In this document: piece by piece, positions 33,652-42,207 of the stretch
Layout of the letters: every line of letters begins with the position of its first letter
Numbering within the stretch: position 1 is the first letter of the stretch
NCBI RefSeq assembly: GCF_008868155.1
Contig: NZ_WBKR01000019.1
Location: 1 to 49,339 of the forward strand
DNA from: Micromonospora sp. ALFpr18c
GTDB lineage: Bacteria > Actinomycetota > Actinomycetes > Mycobacteriales > Micromonosporaceae
Length of the DNA: 49,339 nt
Reading direction: 5' to 3'
Program-made: the position numbers and the translations under genes
Notes under the pieces: generated by a model
The model's input: only the letters and a program-made list of their open reading frames with translations
Told to the model about the DNA's origin: nothing
The model's database searches: none

Positions 33652-36048
33652 TCATGGTCGGTGCCCAGGTAGCACCCCTCGACGGGCCACGGCCAGGCCG
33701 TCGCCCGAGCGGATCGCCGCCACGTCGCCGTCGGTGTCGGTCCGCAACACCCGGGCACCGCCCCTGCTGAGCCGGGTGAGCAGCCCCAGGTTCGGGTGCC
33801 CGTAGGTGTTACCGGCGCCGACCGGCACCAGCGCGACGGAGGGCCGCACCTCGTCGAGGAACCGGAGATCCTGGTACGCCGAACCGTGGTGGGCGACCTT
33901 CAACACGTCCGCCCGCAACTGACCGGGCGCCGCCCGCGCCACCATCGCGTGCTGCTCCTCGGTCTCCGCGTCGCCGGGCAGCAGGATCCGCACTCCGGCG
34001 ACCGTGGCACGCAGCACCAGCGAGTTGTTGTTGGGGTCGGACCTGGTGCCCGCCAGTGGGTACGGCGGGCCGAGCACCAGCAGGTCGACGCCACCGACCG
34101 GATGACGAGCACCGGCCACGGTGGTCAGTAGCGTGGCCCGCCCACCGGTCGCCGCCGCGCGCACCAGATCCCGCCCCTCCACCGGCTCCGCCGACGGCGG
34201 CATCAGCACGGCACCCACCCGTCGCCCCCGGAACACCCCGGCCACTCCCCCCACGTGGTCGGCGTGGAAGTGGCTGATCACCAGCAGCGGCACCTCCCGT
34301 ACGCCGAGTCGACGCAGGCAGCCGTCCACCGCGCCCGGCTCCGGCCCGGCGTCCACCACCACGGCCCGACCGGGTTCGACCGGCAGCACCAGGGCGTCGC
34401 CCTGGCCCACCGCGCAGGCCACCACGACCCATCCCGGCGGCGGCCAGCCGGCAGCCACCAGCCGGACCGGAAGGGCGCCCAGCACGGCGGCGACACCGAC
34501 CACCGCGACCAGTCGCCGTACGAGTGGCCGTCGCACCGCGACCAGCAGCGCGACGGTCAGCCCGGCCAGCAGGAGAGCACCCGGCACCCCGCCCGGCCAC
34601 GGCAGGGTGCCGCCCGGCAGCCGGGCGCCGTGGCGGGCGATGACGACCAGCCACCACGCTGGCCAACTGGCCAGCCACGCCGCGAACTCGGCGCCGGCCG
34701 GCCAGATCGGCGACACGGTGGCCGCCACCACGCCCAGGATGGTGGCCGGCGCGATGGCCGGCACCGCCAGCAGGTTGGCCGGCACGGCCACCAGGCTGAC
34801 GGTGCCGGAGATCCCGGCGACGACCGGCCCGCAGGCCAGTTGCGCGGCCGCGGGAACGGCCAACGCCTCGGCCACCCCGGGCGGAACGCCCCGCCGCCGC
34901 AGCCCGTCCCGCCAGCGCGGTGCGAGCAGCAGCAGACCACCCGTCGCCAGTACGGACAGCGCGAACCCGGGATCGCCGGCCAACTCCGGGTCGACCAGTA
35001 CCAGCACGGTGATCGCGGCGGCCAGCGCCGGCAGAGCCGCCCGGGGACGGCCGGCGGCGAGCGCGGCGAGCCCGATCGCCCCCATCGTGGCGGCCCGTAC
35101 GACGCTCGGTGACGGGCGGACCAGGATGACGAAACCGACCAGCGCGACCCCGCAGAGCCCGGCGGCGAGCCACGGGCCGGCCCGCGCCCACCGGGCCAAC
35201 AGCAGGACGGCACCCACCACGATGGCCACGTTCGAGCCGGAGACGGCGTTCAGGTGCGTCATGCCGGTGGCTTGGAAGTCCTCCTCGACGGCGGGCGGCA
35301 ACCGGCTGGTGTCTCCCACAACCAGCCCGGGCAGCAGCCCGCCCGGATCGTCGGGGAGCGGCGCGCAGGCCCGTTGCAGGCCGGCACGCAGCGTCCCGGC
35401 GGCGCGCTGCGCCCACGACGACGCACCCTGTCGCACGGGCGGGCCGTTGGTGCTGAGCACCGCACCGGTCAGGTCACCGCCGCGCGGAAGGCCGAGGCGG
35501 CCGTCGGCGGTGAGGCGCTGCCCGGGGAGCAACCCTCGCCAGGCCGGGTCGGTGGCCAGGACCAGAAGCCGCACCGGCGCGCGGACCCGCCGGCCGTCCG
35601 GGCCGGTGAGCCGAGTCAGCTCGGTCGACACCAGCAGCATGCCGGGACGTCCGGCGGAACGGATCGGACGCGGATCGTCCCGGACGATCAGATCGGCCGT
35701 GACCGGGGCGCGCTGCTCGGCCAGGGCACGAATCGGCGGCGCGTCCCGGACGGCGAGCCGGGCGGTGGTGGCCGCCGCGCCGCAGACCAGCCCGAGGCCG
35801 ACCGCGACGGCGATCCAGCCGTACCGGCGGGTGGCGGCGCGGGGTTGACCGAGGCGGCCAACCAGGTGCAGGGCGCCGCACGAGGTCAGGACGGCCGCCG
35901 TCCCGGCCGCCAGCAGGAGCGGGCGGCTGCCGACATGCAGGCCGGCGAGCGTGGTGAGCCACACGGCCATGGCCAGCCCGGCCAGCCGCAGATCCGGTGG
36001 TGCGGGCTGCGCCTCGGCGACGGGCGGTGACGAGCCGGACCTGCTCAC
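33652..36048 (-). CDS. comEC: ComEC/Rec2-family DNA-uptake channel protein
   Basis: ComEC is a membrane channel for single-stranded DNA in natural competence; in actinobacteria its role is unproven. It is 798 aa. The N-terminal DUF4131/OB region is about 20-210. The competence domain membrane helices follow (about 230-500, including HLNAVSGSNVAIV). A C-terminal metallo-beta-lactamase-like nuclease domain has the metal motif HFHADH near 591-596 and a second His-Asp region (GDAETEEQH). It starts with GTG overlapping the comEA stop (GTGA). Confidence 0.92.
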   Translation of the reverse strand: MSRSGSSPPVAEAQPAPPDLRLAGLAMAVWLTTLAGLHVGSRPLLLAAGTAAVLTSCGALHLVGRLGQPRAATRRYGWIAVAVGLGLVCGAAATTARLAVRDAPPIRALAEQRAPVTADLIVRDDPRPIRSAGRPGMLLVSTELTRLTGPDGRRVRAPVRLLVLATDPAWRGLLPGQRLTADGRLGLPRGGDLTGAVLSTNGPPVRQGASSWAQRAAGTLRAGLQRACAPLPDDPGGLLPGLVVGDTSRLPPAVEEDFQATGMTHLNAVSGSNVAIVVGAVLLLARWARAGPWLAAGLCGVALVGFVILVRPSPSVVRAATMGAIGLAALAAGRPRAALPALAAAITVLVLVDPELAGDPGFALSVLATGGLLLLAPRWRDGLRRRGVPPGVAEALAVPAAAQLACGPVVAGISGTVSLVAVPANLLAVPAIAPATILGVVAATVSPIWPAGAEFAAWLASWPAWWLVVIARHGARLPGGTLPWPGGVPGALLLAGLTVALLVAVRRPLVRRLVAVVGVAAVLGALPVRLVAAGWPPPGWVVVACAVGQGDALVLPVEPGRAVVVDAGPEPGAVDGCLRRLGVREVPLLVISHFHADHVGGVAGVFRGRRVGAVLMPPSAEPVEGRDLVRAAATGGRATLLTTVAGARHPVGGVDLLVLGPPYPLAGTRSDPNNNSLVLRATVAGVRILLPGDAETEEQHAMVARAAPGQLRADVLKVAHHGSAYQDLRFLDEVRPSVALVPVGAGNTYGHPNLGLLTRLSRGGARVLRTDTDGDVAAIRSGDGLAVARRGVLPGHRP

Positions 36049-36851
36049 ACCGTCACCAGATCCTTGAGCTGCTCGTAGCGGGCATCCCCGATCCCGTCGA
36101 CCTGGCGCAGGTCGCCGACGGCCTTGAACCCGCCGTGCTGCTCGCGGTGGGTGAGGATGCGCTGGGCGAGCACCGGCCCGACCCCGGGCAGCGCGTCGAG
36201 TTGGGCGAGGGTGGCGGTGTTGAGGTTCAGCGGCCCGGCCGCGGGCGCCGCCCCACCCGCGGCCGGGGCCGCCGCACCGCCCGGCACCGGTGGGGGCGTC
36301 ACCCCGACGACGATCAGCTCGCCGTCGGTGACCTTGCGGGCCGGGTTGAGCAGCGCCACGTCGACGCCGGGCAGCGCACCGCCGGCCGCCTGCACCGCGT
36401 CGGCCAGCCGCGACCCGGCCGGCAGCCGTACCAACCCGGGCTTGCGGACCTTGCCCGCGACCGCCACCACCAGCTCACCCGCGTTGGACGCTTCGGGGGC
36501 ACCCGCCGAGGTCGCGGGCACCGCCTCAGCGGCCAGCGGGGCGACCGGCTCCGCGTGCGGCCGGGACCGCCAGGCCCAGCCGGCCGCGCCCAACACCACC
36601 ACCACGGCGACGACGGCCAACGCGCGCACCCCACGCCGCCCCGGGTCGAACGCTCCCGGCCCGGACAGCCGCGGCGTGGGCTGGGCCACGGGACCGTCCG
36701 ACGCCACGCCCGCCTCCGGCTGCGCGGACGACACACCAACAAGGGGTACGCCAGCGGGCGGCGCTCCCGGCCGGGACGACGGCAGAGCGCCCGGCGGCTC
36801 CGTGAGCCGGTGCAGGCGCTGGCGTACCTCTGTCTCCTCGTCGTGCGACAC
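36045..36851 (-). CDS. comEA: ComEA-family helix-hairpin-helix DNA-binding protein
   Basis: This 268-aa protein has an N-terminal cytoplasmic region and one membrane anchor (about 75-92, VRALAVVAVVVVLGAAG). An SLBB domain (about 125-185, VVAVAGKVRKPGLVRLP) and a C-terminal pair of helix-hairpin-helix motifs (about 205-268, LNLNTATLAQLDALPGVG and VDGIGDARYEQL) follow. ComEA binds incoming DNA outside the membrane and passes it to ComEC. It starts with GTG at 36851. Confidence 0.92.
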   Translation of the reverse strand: MSHDEETEVRQRLHRLTEPPGALPSSRPGAPPAGVPLVGVSSAQPEAGVASDGPVAQPTPRLSGPGAFDPGRRGVRALAVVAVVVVLGAAGWAWRSRPHAEPVAPLAAEAVPATSAGAPEASNAGELVVAVAGKVRKPGLVRLPAGSRLADAVQAAGGALPGVDVALLNPARKVTDGELIVVGVTPPPVPGGAAAPAAGGAAPAAGPLNLNTATLAQLDALPGVGPVLAQRILTHREQHGGFKAVGDLRQVDGIGDARYEQLKDLVTV

Positions 36852-36982
36852 GGCCCGACGCTATGGCGGCGGACGGCCCGGCGGGGCGCGGTGACCTCAC
36901 CCTGTGGACAACCGACGCCACTGTGGACAACGCCCTGATCATGCTCCGATCTGCTAGGGAGGCGGTGCGTCGATCAGAGCTG

Positions 36983-37085
36983 CTACAGGTACGGCCGCGT
37001 GATGATCTCGATGGCGTGCCCCGCCGGATCGAAGAAGTAGAAGCCACGACCACCGTGTTCGCCGGCGGCGCGGGCTGGATCAGTC
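36983..37085 (-). pseudogene. C-terminal fragment of a VOC (glyoxalase-fold) protein
   Basis: About 34 codons end in GFYFFDPAGHAIEIITRPYL, the classic C-terminal beta-strand motif of VOC-family proteins (metal-ligand Glu in the IEI strand). No N-terminal part exists: upstream lies the small CxxC gene, whose stop is at the junction. The gene was evidently truncated by the insertion that brought the CxxC/GntR pair. Confidence 0.7.
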
Positions 37086-37287
37086 ACGGCTTCTGCAACA
37101 TGACCGAGGCGACGTCGGCCATCAGCGCCAACGCCCAGTCGAGTTGCCGGCAGTCGTTGTGTTCTCGGCACTCCAGGCAGCCGCCTGCTCGCCACGGCCG
37201 GTCGGTTGCCCGTTTCCAGTGGGCATCCAGTACCCGCTGGGCCATGAACAGTTCGGTCGCTGTGGAGACCGGTTCATCGATTGGCAT
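37084..37287 (-). CDS. Small Cys-containing protein paired with GntR regulator
   Basis: This 67-aa protein has CLECREHNDC near 37-46 (C-x2-C-x5-C) between two helices, with WALALMADVASVML at the C-terminus. The family is unknown. It diverges from the GntR gene across a 245-base gap that contains direct repeats. Such small proteins and GntR regulators are typical partners in actinomycete integrative elements, but no other element genes are present here. The start MPIDEP at 37287 is chosen by composition, and an aaggaggtgt SD lies upstream. Confidence 0.6.
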   Translation of the reverse strand: MPIDEPVSTATELFMAQRVLDAHWKRATDRPWRAGGCLECREHNDCRQLDWALALMADVASVMLQKP

Positions 37288-37378
37288 GGTCGGCACCTTC
37301 CGCGCGAATCGACGTAGCCCGCCCTGAGGGACACCTCCTTGCGGCTCTCGGGGCGGGCAGACCGGATGGCTCAGGAGT

Positions 37379-37524
37379 GCTGAAGTCCAGGAGCATCCGA
37401 TCACTGTCTCACTGTATCCAGTGTCTCACTGTAGTCAAGTTCTCACTATCTCCACTTTGCTGCGTTGCCGCCTTGTCTCGATCGCGGCCGGGCTGGAAAC
37501 ATGATCTCCGCTGAAGTCCAGGAG
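37379..37524. repeat. 15-bp direct repeat flanking the operator region
   Basis: gctgaagtccaggag occurs at 37379-37393 and again at 37510-37524, just before the GntR start; the second copy supplies its SD (ccaggag). The pair brackets the 17-bp-spaced repeats and could mark a duplication or an old insertion edge. Confidence 0.7.
37406..37456. repeat. Three 17-bp-spaced direct repeats (candidate operators)
   Basis: The word gtctcactgta occurs at 37406 and 37423, and a variant (ttctcactatc) at 37440, so each starts exactly 17 bases after the last. They sit between the divergent CxxC and GntR genes. Iterated sites of this spacing would put bound proteins on nearly the same DNA face (about 1.6 turns) and are good candidates for the GntR binding array. 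Confidence 0.75.
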
Positions 37525-37532
37525 AGCCGACC

Positions 37533-37754
37533 ATGCCGACGAGACCACCGCACTACCGCCGGGTGGCGGACGACATCGAGCAGAAGATCCGCTCGGGCGA
37601 ATACTCGCCTGGCCAACAACTGCCGTCGGTGTCCGAGATCGGCGAGCTTTACAACGTCGCACGCTCCACGGCCTACCGAGCCGTCAAGGAGCTGCACGAC
37701 CGGAACCTGGTTTACGGTCAGCAGGGGCAAGGCGTCTTCGTCGCCGACAGCTAG
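37533..37754 (+). CDS. GntR-family regulator, wHTH-only
   Basis: This 73-aa protein consists only of the GntR winged-helix DNA-binding domain: YRRVADDIEQKIRSGEYSPGQQLPS, then VARSTAYRAVKELHD (recognition helix) and the wing LVYGQQGQGVFVAD. The effector-binding domain of full-length GntR proteins (about 230-250 aa) is absent. Short GntR proteins of this kind are common in actinomycete plasmids and integrative elements. The SD is GGAGAG just before the ATG. It probably binds the iterated repeats upstream. Confidence 0.88.
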   Translation: MPTRPPHYRRVADDIEQKIRSGEYSPGQQLPSVSEIGELYNVARSTAYRAVKELHDRNLVYGQQGQGVFVADS

Positions 37755-37809
37755 ACCTGCCGAGGGTGGTCAGGCCCGCCTGGTCCGCCGATTCCAACGC
37801 CTCGGACGG

Positions 37810-38583
37810 TCAGCGGGCCTCCGGGTCGAGGCCGAGGACGGCCCGTCCCCCGTCCACCGGCAGGATGACGCCGTTGACGAAGCTCGCCGCCGGTGACAGC
37901 AGGTACGCGACGGCCTCCGCCACCTCGTCGGCCCGCCCGATCCGGCCCACCGGGTGCAGCCGGTTCAGCTCGGCGTCGATCCACTCGGCCTGGGAGGGTT
38001 CCTGCGCGGCCAGGAACTCGGCGTGCCGTTCGGTGGCGATCGAGCCGAGCGCGACGGCGTTGGCGCGGATGCCGTGCCGGCCGTACTCGACGGCCAGCGC
38101 ACGGGTCAGCCCCTCCACGGCCGCCTTCGCCGTGGCGTACGGCAGGGCGCCGGACACGGGCCGGCGGGCCTGGTGCGAGGAGACGTTGACGATCGCTCCG
38201 CCGGTGCCGGCGGCGAGGAACCGGCGGACGGCGACGGCGGCGCCCACCGTGGCGGGGCGCAGGTTCAGCCCGATCAGGTCGAGGATCGTGTCGGCCGACG
38301 CGGCGTGCAGCGCGGCGTCGCGGAACACCGCCGCGTTGTTGACCCAGCCGGTCAGCGGGGCGGCGCGTTCGGCCAATTCGGCGGCGCGCTCGGCGACCCG
38401 CTCGTCGCCGGCATCGCCGATCACGGCGACAAGTCGGTCGGCGGCCGGGTCTGCGGTCAGCCAGTCGACGGCGGCGGCGTCGCGCTCCACGACGACGACG
38501 GTGGCACCCGTCGCGACCAGCCGTTGCACGACGGCCCGGCCGACGCCACGGCCGCCTCCGGTGACCACGCACGAGGTGGGCAT
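37810..38583 (-). CDS. SDR-family oxidoreductase
   Basis: This 257-aa protein has the cofactor motif TGGGRGVG at 8-15, NNAAV at 82-86, a Ser region NVSSHQ at 133-138, and the catalytic Tyr149 and Lys153 (YATAK). It is likely NAD(P)-dependent with an unknown substrate. It lies 4 bases beyond the degV stop, so it is the last gene of the nadD-rsfS-phosphatase-degV strand. Confidence 0.9.
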   Translation of the reverse strand: MPTSCVVTGGGRGVGRAVVQRLVATGATVVVVERDAAAVDWLTADPAADRLVAVIGDAGDERVAERAAELAERAAPLTGWVNNAAVFRDAALHAASADTILDLIGLNLRPATVGAAVAVRRFLAAGTGGAIVNVSSHQARRPVSGALPYATAKAAVEGLTRALAVEYGRHGIRANAVALGSIATERHAEFLAAQEPSQAEWIDAELNRLHPVGRIGRADEVAEAVAYLLSPAASFVNGVILPVDGGRAVLGLDPEAR

Positions 38584-38587
38584 CGGC

Positions 38588-39442
38588 TCAGTCTCCTGGC
38601 CGGCGGTGCACGACCACGCAGGCCAACCCCGGGCCGGCGTGGGCGGCGACCACCGCGCCCGCCTCGGAGACGTACGTGTCGTGCAGCCGGGCACCGAACC
38701 GCTCGGTCAACGCGGCGAGCAGCGCCTCGGCTCGTTGCGGCGCGGCCAGGTGGTGCACGCCGAGGTCCACGTCGTCGTCCCCGGCCGCCTCGACGGCCAG
38801 GTCGACGAGCCGGGCCACGCCCCGGCTGGCGGTGCGGACCTTTTCGCGCAGCACGATCGCCCCGTCCGGCATGTGCATGATCGGCTTGACGGACAGGGCG
38901 GTGCCGAGCAGCGCCTCGGCCGCGTTGATCCGGCCACCCCGGCGGAGGAACTCCAACGTGTCGACGTAGAACCAGACGGTGGTCCGGTCCACGGCGGCGA
39001 GCGCGGCGTCGCGTACCCCGATCAGGTCGGCGCCGGCCTCGGCGGCCGTCGCGGCGGTGATGGCCGGGAAGCCGAGGCCCATGCCGGTGGAGCGGCTGTC
39101 GACGACCTCGACGCGGCCGTCGAAGTCGGCGGCGGCGAGGCGGGCCGCCTCGACGGTGCCGGACAGGCCGGCGGAGATGTGCACCGAGACGACGCCGTCG
39201 GCGCCGTCGTCGAGGAGTCGGCGGTACGTCCGGGCGAACTGCTCGGGCGCCGGCCGGGACGTCGACGCGGTGACCCGCCGGCCGCTCAGCGCCAGGGTGG
39301 CGTCGGCCGGGTGGATCTCCACCCCCTCCAGCCCTTCCGCGCCGTTGAGCACGACGGTCAACGGGACGACGGTCAGCCGGTGCGCCTGCACCAACTCGGG
39401 CGAGAGGTAGGCGGTGGAGTCGATGACGACCGCGACGGGCAT
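38588..39442 (-). CDS. DegV-family fatty acid-binding protein
   Basis: This 284-aa protein has a DegV fold that binds a long-chain fatty acid and in Gram-positive bacteria (FakB) presents it to the FakA kinase. The N-terminal VAVVIDSTAYL, VTASTSRPAPEQF and the GLSGTVEAARLAA segment, which includes the Ser that contacts the carboxylate, are visible. It lies close to the GpgP-like gene, as in mycobacteria. Confidence 0.92.
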   Translation of the reverse strand: MPVAVVIDSTAYLSPELVQAHRLTVVPLTVVLNGAEGLEGVEIHPADATLALSGRRVTASTSRPAPEQFARTYRRLLDDGADGVVSVHISAGLSGTVEAARLAAADFDGRVEVVDSRSTGMGLGFPAITAATAAEAGADLIGVRDAALAAVDRTTVWFYVDTLEFLRRGGRINAAEALLGTALSVKPIMHMPDGAIVLREKVRTASRGVARLVDLAVEAAGDDDVDLGVHHLAAPQRAEALLAALTERFGARLHDTYVSEAGAVVAAHAGPGLACVVVHRRPGD

Positions 39443-39488
39443 GCCCGGCACGCTAGCCGATCGAGGCGTCGAACGCCGAGGCGAGATT

Positions 39489-40118
39489 TCAGACCGCGTC
39501 GGCGACGGCCGGGACGGTGACCAGGCCGACGTTGTGGGCACGCAGCTGCCAGCCCCGGACGTCGTCGTGCCGCAGCTCGGTCCAGTGGCAGTTGGCCAGG
39601 GAGCCGATGCTGCGCAGCACACCGGAGTCCCAACCGAGCAGGTGCCCGACGCCCTGCCGGGAACCGCCGCCGTGGGTGGCGATCACCACGGTGCCGCCGG
39701 GTGCCGCGTCGGCCGCGTCCCGCAGGGCGGCGGCGACCCGGTCACCGAGGTCGTGCAGCGGCTCCAGATCCGCGCCCGGATCGGGGTCGCCGGCCCGCCA
39801 ACGGGCGTACTCCTCCGGGAACATCTCGGCGACCTCGGTGAGGTGCAGGCCCTGCCACCGACCGAAGTGCCGCTCGCGCAGCCGGGCGTCGGAGCGGACC
39901 GGTAGCCCGGTCAGCGCGGCGAGCGCGGCGGCGGTCTCCGCGGCGCGACTCAGGTCGCTGGCCACGATGGCGTCGGGCCGCAGCGCCGCGAGCAGCGGCG
40001 CGGCGGCGCGGGCCTGGTCGCGGCCCAGCTCGTTGAGGGGTACGTCGGTCTGCCCCTGGACACGGTTGGCGGCGTTCCAGTCGGTGTTGCCGTGCCGCCA
40101 GACGATCAGCCGGGTCAT
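39489..40118 (-). CDS. Histidine phosphatase (GpgP-like)
   Basis: This 209-aa protein has the catalytic RHGNT at 8-12 (His9 is the phospho-acceptor), an acid/base region RLRERHFGRWQG near 80 and a C-terminal ATHGGG near 146 (second His). It is a phosphoglycerate-mutase-fold phosphatase. In Mycobacterium the gene between rsfS and degV is gpgP, which dephosphorylates glucosyl-3-phosphoglycerate in methylglucose lipopolysaccharide synthesis. The same position here supports, but does not prove, that role. It overlaps the rsfS stop. Confidence 0.88.
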   Translation of the reverse strand: MTRLIVWRHGNTDWNAANRVQGQTDVPLNELGRDQARAAAPLLAALRPDAIVASDLSRAAETAAALAALTGLPVRSDARLRERHFGRWQGLHLTEVAEMFPEEYARWRAGDPDPGADLEPLHDLGDRVAAALRDAADAAPGGTVVIATHGGGSRQGVGHLLGWDSGVLRSIGSLANCHWTELRHDDVRGWQLRAHNVGLVTVPAVADAV

Positions 40119-40522
40119 TCGGCTGCGGCGGTCCCGCCGGCGTCGGCCTCGACCAGGTCGCGGTCGACGAACGGGATGGTGGGGCAGTCCTTCCAGAGCC
40201 GGTCGAGCCCGTAGAACTCGCGCTCCTCGGTGTGCTGGACGTGCACCACGATGTCGACGTAGTCGAGCAGCACCCAGCGGCCACCCCGCTCGCCCTCGCG
40301 CCGGATCGGCTTCGCCTTCTCCGGAAGCTCCAGCAGGCGCTCCTCGATGGCGTCGACGATGGCCAGCACCTGACGCTCGTTGGGGGCGGCGGCGAGCAGG
40401 AACGCGTCGGTGATGGCGAGCTGGTCGCCGACGTCGATGATCGCGATGTCCTGCGCCTTCTTGTCGGCGGCGGCCTGGGCGGCGGCGATCGCCAACTCGT
40501 GAGCGCGTTCGGAAACTGTCAC
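40115..40522 (-). CDS. rsfS: Ribosome silencing factor RsfS
   Basis: RsfS binds L14 and blocks 30S-50S joining in stationary phase. It is 135 aa from the GTG at 40522, which has AAGGAGAA just upstream. The conserved segments are KAQDIAIIDVGDQLAITD, ERQVLAIVDAIEERL and GRWVLLDYVDIVVHV. It lies between nadD and the histidine phosphatase, as expected. Confidence 0.94.
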   Translation of the reverse strand: MTVSERAHELAIAAAQAAADKKAQDIAIIDVGDQLAITDAFLLAAAPNERQVLAIVDAIEERLLELPEKAKPIRREGERGGRWVLLDYVDIVVHVQHTEEREFYGLDRLWKDCPTIPFVDRDLVEADAGGTAAAE

Positions 40523-40632
40523 CGTTCTCCTTCGATCAACCGTGCGATCCTCCAAGCGTCTCATACCCGCCGACGCCTCGACCTGTCAGTTCTGGTCGGT
40601 TAGGCACCCGTAACGGCCCATATCGGGCACGA

Positions 40633-41229
40633 TCAGGGCTGATAGAGACGCCGCTTGGCGATGTACTGCACCACACCGTCGGGCACCAGATACCAGACCG
40701 GCTCGCCCCGGGCGACCCGGGCGCGGCAATCGGTCGACGAGATGGACATCGCCGGCACCTGGATCAGGCTGACCGTGTCCGCCGGCAGGTGCTTGTCGGT
40801 CAGCGGGAAGCCGGGCCGGGTCACCCCGATGAAGTGCGCCAGCTCGAAGATCTCGTCCAGATCCTTCCAGGACAGGATGCGTTGCAGCGCGTCCGCGCCG
40901 GTGATGAAGAACAGCTGCACCTTGGGGCCGTACTCGGCCTGGAGGTCGCGCAGGGTGTCGACGGTGTAGGTGGGGCCGCTGCGGTCGATGTCGACCCTGC
41001 TGACCTGGAAGCGGGGGTTGGAGGCGGTCGCGATGACCGTCATCAGGTAGCGGTCCTCGGCGGGGCTGACCGGTTCGTCGGCCTTCTGCCACGGCTGCCC
41101 GGTGGGGACGAAGACCACCTCGTCCAGACCGAACCGGTCGGCCACCTCGCTGGCCGCGACGAGGTGCCCGTGGTGGATCGGGTCGAAGGTGCCACCCATG
41201 ATCCCGATCCGCCGGATATCTTCCTCCAC
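40633..41229 (-). CDS. nadD: Nicotinate-nucleotide adenylyltransferase
   Basis: NadD adenylates nicotinate mononucleotide in NAD synthesis. It is 198 aa from the GTG at 41229. The [11 protein letters not shown] nucleotide-binding motif is at 12-22 (H-x-G-H) and the C-terminal [11 protein letters not shown] motif, the equivalent of ISSTxIR, is near 165. It is the first gene of the nadD-rsfS-phosphatase-degV-SDR run. Confidence 0.94.
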   Translation of the reverse strand: MEEDIRRIGIMGGTFDPIHHGHLVAASEVADRFGLDEVVFVPTGQPWQKADEPVSPAEDRYLMTVIATASNPRFQVSRVDIDRSGPTYTVDTLRDLQAEYGPKVQLFFITGADALQRILSWKDLDEIFELAHFIGVTRPGFPLTDKHLPADTVSLIQVPAMSISSTDCRARVARGEPVWYLVPDGVVQYIAKRRLYQP

Positions 41230-41267
41230 CCAGTGATCGTAGGCCGGGCGTCCGGGGCCACTGTTCC

Positions 41268-41339
41268 GGCCCGGCGAGGGGCGCGCGCCGGCCCGGCGAG
41301 GGGCGCGCGCCGGCCCGGCGAGGGGCGCGCGCCGGCCCG
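41268..41339. repeat. 22-bp tandem repeats, three copies
   Basis: The GC-only unit (except for one A), beginning ggcccggcgagg, starts at 41268, 41290 and 41312, with a partial fourth copy. The copies are identical, so the array probably expands by slippage. It lies 40 bases upstream of nadD. Confidence 0.9.
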
Positions 41340-41369
41340 CCTCGCGCCGGTCGATCCGACCTTCCCGCC

Positions 41370-41448
41370 GTGATCGACTCGGTTTCCCGGAAACCGGTGC
41401 ACCGCAGCGGCCCGGACACCCCGCCTTCATCGACAGCGAGTCGATCAC
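41370..41448. repeat. Intergenic inverted repeat with inner palindrome
   Basis: gtgatcgactcg (41370-41381) and its complement (41437-41448) are 12-bp arms. Just inside is the palindrome cggtttcc-c-ggaaaccg (41380-41396). It is similar in layout to the elements at 1-79 and 27151-27189. Confidence 0.75.
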
Positions 41449-41495
41449 CTCCGGGCGGCGCGGCGCGGGGGTCGCGGCGCGGGGGCGCGCCGGCA

Positions 41496-41525
41496 TATAC
41501 TCGTCGACAAGTAATCGTCGACGAG
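41496..41525 (+). promoter_or_regulatory. PadR promoter and palindromic operator candidate
   Basis: tatact (41496-41501) resembles a -10 box. Overlapping it, ctcgtcgac (41500-41508) and gtcgacgag (41517-41525) form a perfect 9-bp inverted repeat with an 8-base spacer, 14 bases before the GTG start. This is the expected layout for autorepression by PadR. Confidence 0.7.
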
Positions 41526-41539
41526 GCGGGGAGGGTGTC

Positions 41540-42202
41540 GTGCCGAAGCGGCGCAAGGTCGGCAATCTGCTGGCGCTGGCCGTGCTGTCCGCCCTGGTCC
41601 AGCGGCCGATGCACCCGTACGAGATCGCCACCACACTGCCCGCCTGGGGCAAGGACCAGGACATGGAGATCAAGTGGGGCTCCTTCTACACGGTCATCCG
41701 CAACATGGACAAACACGGCATGGTCGAGGCGGTCGAGAGCCTGCGCGAGGGGCGACGCCCGGAACGCACCGTCTACCGGATCACCGACGTGGGGCGGGCG
41801 GAGCTGGTCGACTGGGCGCGCGAGTTGGTCTCCACCCCGATGCCGGAGCATCCCCGCTTCCGCGCCGGGCTGTCCGTGCTCGCCGCGCTGCACCCCGACG
41901 AGGCCGTCGACCTGCTCCGGCAGCGGCTCGACCGGCTGGACGACGCGCTCCGCCGGGACCGCGAGACGCTCGACACCCACCTGCGGGAGGTCCCCCGACT
42001 GTTCCTCGTGGAATCGGAGTACGACCTGGCCTTGCGGGCTGCGGAGACGACCTGGCTGCGGGCCCTGCTCGCCGAGCTGACCTCGGGCGGCTATCCCGGG
42101 CTGGACACGTGGCGGGCCTTCCACGAGACCGGCGAGATGCCGGCCGAACTGACCGAGCTGGCGGAGAGGACCGGCCCCGACAGCGCCGACACCACCGACT
42201 GA
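41540..42202 (+). CDS. PadR-family transcriptional regulator
   Basis: This 220-aa protein has an N-terminal winged helix (about 8-85: [19 protein letters not shown], then [20 protein letters not shown]) and a C-terminal helical dimerisation region of the Vir_act_alpha_C type. It starts with GTG at 41540, just after the palindromic operator candidate. It probably represses itself and the FAD monooxygenase gene that follows (157-base gap with a terminator, so that gene probably has its own promoter). Confidence 0.91.
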   Translation: MPKRRKVGNLLALAVLSALVQRPMHPYEIATTLPAWGKDQDMEIKWGSFYTVIRNMDKHGMVEAVESLREGRRPERTVYRITDVGRAELVDWARELVSTPMPEHPRFRAGLSVLAALHPDEAVDLLRQRLDRLDDALRRDRETLDTHLREVPRLFLVESEYDLALRAAETTWLRALLAELTSGGYPGLDTWRAFHETGEMPAELTELAERTGPDSADTTD

Positions 42203-42207
42203 CGGAC

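Larger units (their letters stand above)
41230..41539. other. 310-base gap with repeats
   Basis: No gene is seen. It contains 22-bp tandem repeats (41268-41339), an inverted-repeat element (41370-41448) and the PadR promoter/operator (41496-41525). Confidence 0.7.

Noticed and set aside
41268..41339. Tandem repeats considered as a CRISPR array
   Set aside because: Units abut without spacers and are identical; no cas genes are present.
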